This document shows positions 40,508-53,000 of a stretch of DNA of 64,000 bases, piece after piece (the first letter of the stretch is position 1; each line of letters starts with the position of its first letter). The notes beneath the pieces are model-generated. The model did not search any database. It saw only the letters and a list, made by a program, of their open reading frames with translations, and was not told the DNA's origin. A program made the translations under genes and the position numbers. The DNA comes from Sepiola atlantica (lineage: Eukaryota > Mollusca > Cephalopoda > Sepiida > Sepiolidae), in NCBI GenBank assembly GCA_963556195.1, contig OY744531.1, positions 99,279,623 through 99,343,622 on the forward strand. The letters run 5' to 3'.

Positions 40508-40991
40508 AGGAACGACACCCAACTACGAATCAGTCGTGATTTGTAAAACCGGGTTTGTGCCTACCGACAGACATGAATTAACATCCCCTACACTGAAGAT
40601 TGCGTAAGCATGAAACATCGATGTTTGTAGGTAAAAATAATTAATATTTATTTAAAATATAATTATAGCCCCCTTTACTAAGATTGGTGCACTCTGAGAG
40701 AATCTATAAACAGGCAGTAATACTATAGCTTAAAAGCGAGATTCCGACCCGTTTCACTCTCCACTGTTCGCTATACGCGCCCGTCAATCTGGCGTTTATA
40801 GATTTAAATCCCTCCTAATTGTCATGCGAATTGACGCCGGCCGAGAGGAAAGACACCCGACTACGAATCAGTGGCGATTTGTAAAACTGGGTTTGTGCCC
40901 TCCGACCGACGTGAATTAACATCCCCTACACTGAAGATTGCGTAAGCATGAAACATCGATGTCTGTAGGTAAAAATAATTCATATTTACTT

Positions 40992-41037
<46 letters not shown>

Positions 41038-44000
41038 TACTACTACTAAAACTGTGGACGTTGTTTGTTGTTATCTTGTGTTTGTTTGTTTGTTGTTATC
41101 TTGTGTTTGTTTGTTTGTTGTTATCTTGTGTTTGTTTGTTTGTCTCTGTGCACAATGGATGACGCCGCTAACGAAGTTGGAAGAAATCAGGCAAATCCTT
41201 CATAACATCACAAAGGAATCCCATCCTCCAGTAAAACAGGTTAAAGATATCAGGAAGAGATCCTGTATGACGTAATAGAGGCTCAAGTAATAAAAGGATG
41301 ACATCATCGAGTAAGACAGAACATCCGGCTAAGATCACAGTGTAGTATCTGTTCCGATGGATACTACACCCTATAGACCAGTACCGTCTTGGCCTCTGGG
41401 CCTTGATTCCACCGGTCTGTAGGTTTGTCCTGTGCAGTTCTAGGAGGTCCGTCCTCCCAGGCTTTGCCTTCTCACCCTTTGAGAAGGGGTTAATTTATTG
41501 CTAATCGCCTGAGGCGCCCCTACCTGGGAATGCTGACGGGGCTGCCCAGGCATTTTTTGAGGGTCATAAGTGCTCTTCCTCTAGGGTGCTGACTTATCAA
41601 ATCCCACTTTCTGACCTTGTGTCACATTTTACTGCTGTGGGAGGTAGCTAAATACCCATAGCTGTAATTTATAATTAACTGAACAAATCACCCATTTCTC
41701 TCTCTCTCTTAGATATCTATGTATTTCTCTCATGTTCATCCGACCACTCTCTAATATTTCTTAATGTCTCTGAACCAAGGCTATGGATTGCCTTGCTCTG
41801 AACGCATTTAGAGAAAGGATACTCTTCATTTTTTTCAGCATAGAGTCTAAAAAAATGTTTATTTTTCACAGTTTTGGCTGTTAGAAGTAAATACTGTTTT
41901 AACTCGTCAAAAATTATTCAATGCATAAAAATACACACATAAATTACATATTCAGAAAGACTGTTTTATTTTATTTCCAACTATATATATATATATATAT
42001 TTAAAAAATTGGCTTAGAAAAGTACAGTTTTGTCAATGTCGAACGCTAATGGCTGACAGGCTGGGAATGCTATACTTACCTAGCAAAGCGTGTCCGTGCA
42101 GGTGTTTCAACAGGTGTGTCCATTTCATCAGGAAACATTTCATTAATTTTCTCCTCGCGAATTTTCAGCAATCTACATAATAACAAAATTATAAAATTTG
42201 AAAAAAAAATAAATAAATAATAATTTTTTTTCTTTCTTTAAATCACTGATTTTTTTACAAATTCAAATAATTGTCTATCATACTGTAGAAAAAGAATGCA
42301 TGGACCGTATAATAAGCCCAGTCTAATAATCTTAAACCAGCGGTGATAATGTGGGTTTTGGAATAAAATATAAAATCTAGATTTGAACAGGTGGTGCTAA
42401 GACAGGGATCTTAAAAGATGTTAGGTCGAAAAAGATGCTAGCCGAGTTAAGATCACAAAAGCGCCCAGTGATGAATGCCTGCAACATAAAGGACTAACTT
42501 AAAGTCAGGATCATCAAGGGGGTTTCCTTCTGCAGCTGTATCAACCTTGGCTTTTAGGTTGTGCACCCCTTTTCTGTTGGGTAACACAATGTCCAGTGTG
42601 GCGAACGCCTCAGTCCGACTGTTCTTTTGATCCTGTGTTTGCATCATGTGGAAAGTCATTTTTTTTTAGCTGTCTCCCATTTGGTCGTGAACCTGAATGG
42701 AATTCTGATTCTGTTGGTTTCTGTAAGAGTTTTGTTGTTTTTATAACCTTGTAAAATTAAGTTATAATAATTAATAACTCGTAAACAAAATGAATGAACT
42801 TTCAACAGAAACTTATAACAGATTTATTAAAACTGAACACAGAATAAATTAATGAGTTAATTGACCGCTGTAAGCGAGATGAAATATACACAGTCTCCAG
42901 ACGTGGTCTGTTTACTTTTCTACTCCAGGCAAGACTTCATTTACAAGGGCAATACTCTTAACTTTCCGAAATGATGCAAGGGAAGTAAATTGTTTTCGTT
43001 AGCTGTCCTAACAGTTGTGTTGGATGTTTTTTAGTCCAGCTTACTTGACTGTCCGACTTTTCTTTTTTTTTGTTTTGGCACATCTTAGCTCAGTGTTTTT
43101 TTTTCGTCCACATGCTGAAAATGTGCTACCTCGAGCTGGACATTTCCCATTTTGATGGGTGAGTTCACATTTGTTGCAAAAACTCCTGCTTCCCAGACCT
43201 GTGCTTTATTGCATTTATTTTGTGGTCGTCACTCCCCTGTAGTTCGCCCATTTGCCTCATATAATTTATTGAGGCCTCGTAACTCGTACAAATGTTCAGA
43301 ACTTCCTGAAACATCATCGTTTGTTTTTGAAGTTCCGGGTATTTAGTTCCCATGATAATTTGGTCGATTATATGCTCTTCCACGCTCTTCGCGTCTCGGA
43401 ACTTGCATTTTTGTGCCTGCAGTCTGCATCGCGCTAGGAAATCGTCTATGTTTTCCGTTTCCTTCTGCAAGTATTTTTGCAGATAAAGTCGCACAATCCG
43501 GAAGTTAGTTTATGGTTTTAACTGTTCCAAAAAATTTTCCAAATAATTGCAGGGTTGCGCTTGTTGGCTTCTTTCTCAAATGTCCACGAATTATATCATC
43601 TTAGGTCTTACATAACAAAAGAATGTTGTCAACTTGTTTGTGTTCCGTAATGCCTTTTACGGAGAAATAGAAATTACATTGTTGTTGAAAATATTTGACG
43701 GATTCCACCAAATTTGAGATTTCCCAATACATCGTTCGCTCGTGCCGTTCGACACAGTTATAAACATTTTTTAAAAACGATCAACAACTTTGAAAAAGGG
43801 AATAAATGCACGCATAATTTTGGTCAGTAAAAATCCAACATGGCGCTTGCCGTGCTTTATAAAATGCACATGATACAATTATGTCGGGAAAGACGTATTT
43901 TTTAAAATTCGCTGTAGAATTCATAATTCCTTTTTTCTTGTTTATTTTGCTGCTGCCACCAAATAAATGTTTTGTACATTTGTTGTTAGTAAAGCATCCT

Positions 44001-47000
44001 TTTTTAGTATGTGGAAAAGAGAACAGAGACACGTGTAGACTTATGCGGGGGTCGCAATCTTGAATCTAAGGGGACGTAACTAAACCATACTGTGACAGGG
44101 GCATACATTTATAAATGCCTAGTCATAAAAACAATTTTTTATGGTTTCTTGGCCCTTTTCCTAAGATCTCACTCTCCATTTTAATCCAATGAATTTCTGT
44201 AAATAAATGTATTTATGATAAATAATTTTTTCAACAATTTGGAGATATTTTAAGTAGGATGGTCCCCAAGAGTAAATGTGGTATTGTGGTGACTGAGATA
44301 ATTCTAGTTAAGAGTAAAATAGAAATTTTTATCCATTTTTCCCCACACTTTTGATGGCCTTGTGCCTAATTTGTTCGTAATTTAAATTTTTATATTTTGT
44401 GCAAATAAAAAATTCAAAATGTAGTATCTGTTCTCAGCATCTCATTTATTCTTTTACTATTGACGAAACTATTGTTTCAAACAATAAAAATAAAACAATA
44501 ACATAATAATACTGTGCCGTTAACGGGAGAGACAGAGAAAAGAAGAGGAGGAGAAACAGAAAGAGATGAGGTTAGTTTATTTTCTCAAGTAAAACTTATC
44601 TTGCATTTTTTTTTTTTAAACTTTATTCGGGTATTTCTTCTTACTGAACGAATCGCTGTTATGATACGCAGAATGGAAAAATACTTGTAATTAAAGTTCT
44701 AGTGGATAATTTTTTCTACTTTTTTGTACAGTAAGAATATAACGCTGAATAAGTATATAATATTGTTTTTATAAAAAATAATTTTTTAATACGGCCGCTG
44801 AACAGCACAAGCACTGAATTTTTTCTAAATTGTTTTTCTCCACCAAAGGGAAGTAACTCTGTATGGCCGCATACAGAGTTACATCACTGTTTTTAAGCTG
44901 ACAGCCATGTGAAAATAATTCCAATCAGGATAAAGTATTTTCTGAAAGAAATTAAATTAAATTAAATTTAATTCTTTTGAACAACATGCTGCAACGATCC
45001 ACGAGAAAAACTGCCGTACCAAAAGAAAAATATTGATTTTGAAAGGAGAAACCTATCGATGACGAAGAAACGATAAAGAGACTGATTTTACTTTATATAT
45101 TAGATTATTAGTAAATTACTGCTTACATTTTCTTTTCTTCTTCCATGTCGATGGTTTCATCGTATTTGGCAATGGCATTTTCCTCACCGATTTCAATCTA
45201 AAAATACAGAAAAAAAGAATATTTTTCAAGTGAAAGAAGATTGAACAAGAAAAGTCAAATAACACAGACACCAACATTTTAAACACGCTAATTTGTACGC
45301 AGATACACTAAGTATGAGAGTATGAGGGAAGGGAGCAGTATTTTGTTATATAATTTCACGTGCTTGTTGTGGGCCTCAAGAGACAATGGATACACTCTGA
45401 AGGATGCCTGCACGATGAGTAGTTTATAATGAAGCAAGTGTTGTGCAATTCCAACTGCACTTCTCTGGAACAAGAATTACTTGAGAAATCAAAGACAACT
45501 GGAAGCAATGCTGGAATAAGCAGAGAACAGGTATTTCTTCAGAATTTTCCTTCTCCTAGACAGGTTACCTTTACCAATGCTTAAGAGTCTCGTTTATTTT
45601 ACTATTTTATCTATAGCAAAGGGGAAGGTGAGACGGACCGACATGTTATCTTTCCTAAAGATATTAGATAACGCAACTCTTACAGCCACTTCCACACTTA
45701 CGGCACCTGATATTCTCAAACAGTCACCCATCTAAGTACTGACTAGGCTCAATGTTGCTTAACTTTGGTGATCCGATTAAACAAACAGTTTTTAATGTGA
45801 CAGACATAGGTGTAATTTTCTACAAAATAATACTTTGTTAGTAATATTTATAATTCGCAGATACACTTCCTCTGACACGGCATTGTATAACTCAAAATGG
45901 CAGAGAGAAATTCCAGAAAGTAGGACTGGTGCATTATTTGGGAGTATTTATTTACCTCTTCTCCAGGAGGTTAGGCACAAGGCCAGTTTTATCTTACTCC
46001 CACAAGGTAAGATGTGACCCAAGGTCGGGTCGGCAAAGTGGGGCTTGAAAAGCCAGCACCCGAAGAGGTGAGCACTCTGGCCATTAAAAATTGCCTGGGC
46101 AGCCCCGTCGGCATTCCCCGGTAAGGGCGCCTCAGGCAGTAAGCAATAAACTTACTCCTCCCCAAAAAGGGGAGGCAAAACCTGGAAGGATGGACCTCCT
46201 AGAACTGCACAGGACCGACCCATAGACCGGCGTAAATCAAGCCCCGAAGGCCAAGGAACAGATACTACACTTTGATCTAAGCCAAAAGGCCAAGAAATAT
46301 TTGGGAGTAGTCTAGTCTATAATTTAACTTATAGCTAAGGAGAGTAATGACAGATTCATATATTTGCCTAGAGAAAGTGACTTTTCCAGCCTCGCTGAAA
46401 CTTGAACACTCCATGCAAAGATCACAGTCTGCACCAGTAACCGCTACACCACGTCCACTATAATTGGAATGGGAATACAAACGGTGTGAAACACAGCGTT
46501 CAGATGCTCTGAGCCACATTGTCAGTGAAGTGAGCCTGAAATCATTAAGGGTTATGAGTCTTACAACATCAGACACTTTCACACAGGGGATTTAGCTGAC
46601 ACTGATCAAATACCACCATGTGACTCAGTTGCTGGATCTCCCAGCATGCAGTTCATCCAATCAGATGCAGATTAAAATATAATCTAACCCCAAACCCCTC
46701 CCTTCCATAGAATGGTTCCTTTGGTTCTTATTTGGTCTTGCTTAAAGGTGACAAAATCTTTCAGACACAAAATTTATAATTATCGGTACAATTGTTTGCT
46801 TCATTGTTTAAGTGTAATTAGCAAAATTTTGCTTTGTTCTGTTCATACTCAAATAGAAAGATGCGATTGGTCGACAAAAAAAGGAATAGACACATCATTA
46901 AGACAGTAGTTTTTACAATATTCAAACAGCCAAAACGTTGTAATAAAAACACCCAAGATGAGAACAGTAAGTCCGCAAGGACCCGTGGCACAGTGGATAT

Positions 47001-50000
47001 AGTACTAAGTAAAATTCAGTTCTAAGCGACAGTCATCTAAAAGGTTGAAGGTTAATCCTCAGTGCGGGCGATATGAAGAATTGCGAATTACTGGAGACTT
47101 CTTCCCAGTCATGGCAGATGGAATGAGAGCACGCTACCCCCGTGGACTTAATAAAAGGTTTCGTTCAAAATTCCGTCCAGATTCCCGAGTTGGACAAGGT
47201 ACACTTGAAGAAGTAGTTCGAATATACCAAATTCTACAAATTATCAACCCTCATCTCAAACATTCCGAAACATCAATATTCAAGTTCAAATATCACCTGA
47301 GTCTAAATGATTTTTTTTTTTTAACTGGCTACGCGTTTTATAAATTAAAAAAAAAAAAATTAACATAACATGAATATTTTTTTAAACACTGACCTTTTTT
47401 GTGATAATCCGCCAAAAATAGGCATAAAGAGTATTCAGCATTAGTTAATTTTGCTTGAAACATCATTTCTAATGTTTTTTGCCAATAAAAATAATACACA
47501 AATACATTCATCTTAGTTACTTACTCTCTCGTGCAAATACTAGTAGCATATCTTTTTTTCCACAAAATTTCACAAATATTTAATATGCTAGCTATAAAAC
47601 GGTAGAAGCTAGGTAAAGACGGGAATTGACATACCCAGCAAAGACTAGGTATAAACTAGTATTTATCGTAAAATAATAAAAGTAATCAGTTGAGCTATCT
47701 TATTACATATCGAAAAACAATAAAAGTGAAGGGTGTTGAAAATGAAATGACAGACTATAAGAAAATTGGGTGCGGTTTTGAAAGCAGCTAATTTTAGTCT
47801 AAATCAAGTAACAAATACAACTGAACAGAAATGTTATGAATTGTTCCCAACTCTAACAATTCCGAAAATGTTTGTTTCTTCATTCTTTTCTGCTTACCTC
47901 TTCATATTCTTCTTCATCTTCATCTTCACTTCCAGACTCTACTTCATCTGAACAGCCTTCATCCATCTCTTCAACCTGACAAAAAATAAAGAAAAACAAT
48001 TTTTTTATGCTTTTTTTTTACAAATAATATATAACAGGACGTCTAAAAAAAAGATGCGTACATACTTTGAATTGTTGTGAAGTCGATGTTTGTTCAAATT
48101 AAAATGTGTTGGAACTTACAAACATCACATTATTTTATTGTCACCTCGTGTTTTCAAAATGGCATCCATTTTGATCCATTCACTGCTGAGAACATGACAC
48201 AATGGAATTGCATACACCACGAAACAATCCCACATTCACATCCAATCTAGTATTTGCATTCATTCACATCCAATTACTACCTTTATTTCTGCTTAGTTTA
48301 GTCACACTGCCAACAGTGAAACAAGGATTTATGAATGACCTTGACAGTGTCCTAACAAAACTTTTTTTTTTTTTTTATTGTTTCTATACAATTGGTCATG
48401 GTGTGTATACATTTGTTTTGAGTGTGTATATATATACATATATATATATGGGAAATGAAAAAGGAAAAACCAAAAAGGATGTTTTTTTTTATATATTCAT
48501 CAACGTTTCGTCTTTATTTGTAAGACTTCTTCAGGATGAATATATTGAGAGAAATGTCATGCAAGTACGTGAAAATATTGGGTTGACATGATGGGTTGAT
48601 GGGAAGAAGTAGTAGCCACTGCTGGGAGCAGTAGGACCAAGGTGCAGGCTTAGTGAAGTCAGTAGCATGGAATGAGATAAATGTGGGTGATTCTGAGTGA
48701 AAAAAGTGGAGGGGTGAGGGTGAGCGGGAATAATGTGGATGGCAGTGAGTAAAGAAGTGGAGAGGTGGAGAAAGAGGAGGGGGAGGCTCTGTGATTTTGG
48801 TGAGTGGGTAATGGCATGGTTTTAGAAAAGATTTGGTTCGAGAGTGAGAGGGATGGGTGGGTAAGAGTGTGAGAGAAGTGGTCAAAGGGGTGAAATGGGT
48901 GGGGGAGGGGGGGGGCGATTTTGTCGTGGTTAGGTGTGAAATATTTGAAGAGTGTGAATGTTTGACCAGCTGGCTATGTCAAGAGTGTGAGGAATGAGTA
49001 AGTTGGAAGGTTTTGATTCGTGGTGAATATATATATCGTGTGTATTTAGGCAGAATATTCTCATTTATGCAAACATTTAAAAATAACAGAATTTGTTTAA
49101 TTATACCTTTTTTTATTTTTTCAATTTTTACTGATGGTCTTTTTTTTTGTATTAAAATCAAAAAAATTAATGTTCCATAGATTTTACAGGTTTTACAAAC
49201 GTTTTCGATTCTTTGTCGAATCATCCTCAGGTGTCAAACGCAAACATTTTAAAATGTTTAACGTAATGCGATTTTGTTCTGTAATGCCATCCAGCATTGC
49301 TGAATTTAAATCGTGAACGACTTCCTGGAACAGTGCAAAAAACGTTCTATGCACGTTTCTCCGCCGTCTTTTTTAAAATTCTCTTCTTTCTCCAGCTTTT
49401 TTGTTCATTTACTTTTGACACCTGAGGATGATTCGACGAAGAATCGAAAACGTTCGTGAAACCTACGGAACATTTATTAATTCGGTGCTTGTGTTGATGA
49501 GCGGCTATACGAAATAATTATTATTTTATAAAAACAATATTATATACTTATTCAGCGTTATATTCTTACTCGCTGTACAAAAAAGTAGAAAAAATCATCC
49601 ACTAGAACTTTAATTACAAGTATTTTTCTATTCTGCGTATCATAACAGCGATTCGTTCAGTAAGCGTCCATCTTTTTTCTTAAAAATAATTCAAGGGCAG
49701 ATAATTCGCAAGGGAGATAATCATGCAATTTAAAAAAAAAGAACTACATATATAAAAATTAAATTCATTCCAATAAAACATTTCGTTATAATACAATAAA
49801 TTAATTTAATTTATTGACTTTCATTTTGTTTTATTGGAATAAAATATATAATTTGATAAATGTTCACAATTTGTTTTAAAAAAACATTTTTATTCATACA
49901 ATTGTTTCTACCCATTTTAAAACACATAATAAATTCAAGATGTGTTTTCAAGTGAATTTTTAATCTCCCATAAAATTAAACCCAGAAAAAACGAAACTGT

Positions 50001-53000
50001 TAACTTTAAAATTTTTCTCTTCATTTCCCTTATTTATCCCTTTTTTTTCCAAAGCAAACCAATGAAAACAACTCTTAGCTGTTATACAGGGTGGGCAAAA
50101 ATAAGGGTCCTATTTTAAAAATTCATAACTTTTTTATTTATTGATTTTTTTTTTTTTAGAATAAGGACCCCTTCCGAAGCAAGCATGAGCCGTATTAGCC
50201 CTAAGGAACGTACCCTCATTTAGAAAACATTATTTTTGCTTAAAAAACTCAAAACAGTGTAAAAAACAATACTTTAGTTTTTGTAAGTTTTAAGAAGTGT
50301 TTTTCGGCTAAAATTTGTTTTGTTTATTTCAAAAAATCTCGGAAGGGTCAGTCTACACACACATAAAGTTTGGTGAGTTTAACTTTTATTTTGTGGAAGT
50401 TATTCAAATTCAAGTTATTCAAATTTAAAGATAGGACCCTTATTTTGGCCCACCCTATATATATGTTTATAAGTTTATAGATTAGGTATGTTTATATGTT
50501 TATATACTTGTATGTACAGGATTCACTCCTTAACTAATTAACCAATGCTAGGCGTAAGCGGTCAAAATGTGGGCTATATTTAGTTTCATAAAGTTTATGC
50601 AAAGGAAGTAAAAGGGGGGGAAGCCTTTCGTGAAAATTCAGATACTTCCGATTTTTGTGAAATTTTTACAATAGGTATTAATAAGGATCCCCTAAATTGT
50701 AGTTTCATTGGCTTATTTTAAAGGATTTTAAATATTTTAAGGGCCATAATATGGGCACAAGCTCCTATTAAGAAATTCAATAAATCAGATGTGTATTGAA
50801 ATTCTATCCATAGTCATTAGACACCAATTACACAAGATTCCCTGAATTTACATTTCTTCTTAAGACCCTTAAGCTTAAGCCTTTAATTTTAGACATTTTC
50901 TAGATTCAAAATAATGTAAGGATTCTACTTATAAGGTTTAATATCATCAAATAAGGAAGCCCGTTCAATAAAGAACATAAAGCCATGGTGTGCATATAGA
51001 GCATACACAACTGAAGTTATGGACTTTAAACGGACAGATATTCCTCCTATTAGTAGAGATATTGATTCAAAAGATGAATTACCGCATCTTCAAATTCATC
51101 ATCAGTGTCGTCGTCATCATCATTCTCAGAAATGTCACCTTCTTGTTCCTCATCGCTGTCCAAAATCCACGCAGACTGATATTCAGAAGTACCTTTCGGA
51201 ACTTTCCTAGTTTTCTTTTTCGTATTTACAGCTGGAATAAAAAAAAAGAAGATGAAGAATAAATCAAGTAATAGAAAAATAAGAAATTGAATTTTTTTTT
51301 TTTTTTAAGGCGATTCCAATGTAATTTTTGTTGAAGACACCGTTTGATAGAGAAATAACACGAGGCAAAAGTAAATAGACGAAATGACAATATTGAGGAA
51401 TTCAATAATTTAAAACATTTTTTTATTTTTTTTAACATAGTTCACCCCAAACAAGGCAGGCCGTCACTGTAGATGTAAAAGACTACTGAGAAATAGGGTG
51501 TAGGTTTTGGGCGTCATCTTTAGTTGAGAGCTGTGAATTAGTTTTAAATTTCTGCATGTCAGTACAGTCGGGGAAACAGGGAACAGAGAGGGAGTTCCAG
51601 AGGCCGGCGCACGAGGAAAGAAGCTATTGAAGTAGAAGGCTTTTCGGCATCTGGGGACCTCCACAGTGAATGGATGGGATTTAGCTGATTTTTGGGTTGG
51701 TCTAGTGTATTTACGTCGAAGGGGCACTAGAGCAGCAAGTTCATCGGAGCACATTCCATTGAAGTACTTGTAAAACAAGCACAAGGATGCAACATTGCGG
51801 TGATGGGACAGGGGCTTGAGCTTAGTCGATAGTGAGGAACCTATTAAATTGGCGACTCTTTTTTCGACCTTGTCTAAGAGGGAGAGACTGGTGGATGATG
51901 CACCAGCCCAGATGTGGAAATAATACTCCATACATGGGTGGATTGTGGCTTTGTAGAGATACAGGATAATGTCAGGTGTGAGAAGTTTACTAGCACGGCA
52001 GAGGGAGCCCACCTTCTTTGCAGCAGCCTTGGCAATGTCTTCAATGTATTTATTCCAAATCATGTTACCTGTGAATGATAGGCGATGAGTTATTTACCAA
52101 CATAGTGTATCGAATCATGATGCTATCGTATGGTGTCATATTTTGATATTTAAGGGGTTCTTTCAAATTTTTTAGGTATACCTCCTTTTCAAAAACAAAT
52201 CTCCACTAAATTTGCCTCAGCTAGGGAAATTATGGGTTGTTTTTTGCAGCAATCTTGTAGAAAGTTAATATTTTTATTATTTAATTATTATTAAATTACT
52301 ACTTAATTAGTGAATGTTTATTGGTATTTTTTTACATTGTTATTATTGAATTATTATATATTTATTATTATTATATTTTTCATATTATTATGTTTTCTTT
52401 TGTTCGTAATAGAAAAATTTAGCTGATAAATAATTACATCGAAAAACCGCAGTCTGCAGGGAGACTTTAAAATCAGGTGTGGCTGATCTTGTACGGAGAG
52501 AAAAGGGAGATCACTAACCAGTGTGAGGTGAGATTAATAAACAAAAAGATCAGGTAACTCAAAGATTCAGCGCATATGCAAGGCTACAATGACCTTTTTT
52601 TTAAGCAGGTCAAGTATATAGATGAACACAATATTAGGAATTATGTTAATATAAAAAATTATGTCAGACAGATTTCAAAAATTGGACCTCAATAGCATTC
52701 AAGCTGACAAATCAAACTTCAACATTTTCATTTGTTATTGTTGCACTATGTTATTGGTAATAATATAATACATTTTTTTTTTTCTTTCGCTTCAATTTTT
52801 TTTTTTTTTTTTATTAATCTGGTTCGGAAGTTTGTTGATATAGGGAAACTCTTAAATAAACACCTAAAAAGAAACATCAGCAAAGGGGAATAACTGTTAT
52901 TCTTTTAACGTTTGTTATTTGCTTTTTTAGCTTAGATACTGGACTTAACAAAAAATATTACAAAACAAATTTGAATGTAAAAGATCCCAGGTAATGCCAG

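Larger units (their letters stand above)
40505..40996 (+). mobile_element. Tandem (about 1.4-copy) retrozyme-like element
   Basis: A 338-nt unit is repeated head to tail. 40505-40660 matches 40845-40996 at roughly 90%, including a complete hammerhead motif in each copy. The element is bounded by (TA)n tracts at 40475-40505 and 40997-41033. It has no ORF. Small non-autonomous retroelements with direct repeats and type I hammerheads (retrozymes) have this layout. It lies in the intron between TSR1 exons H and I, antisense to the gene. Confidence 0.82.
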
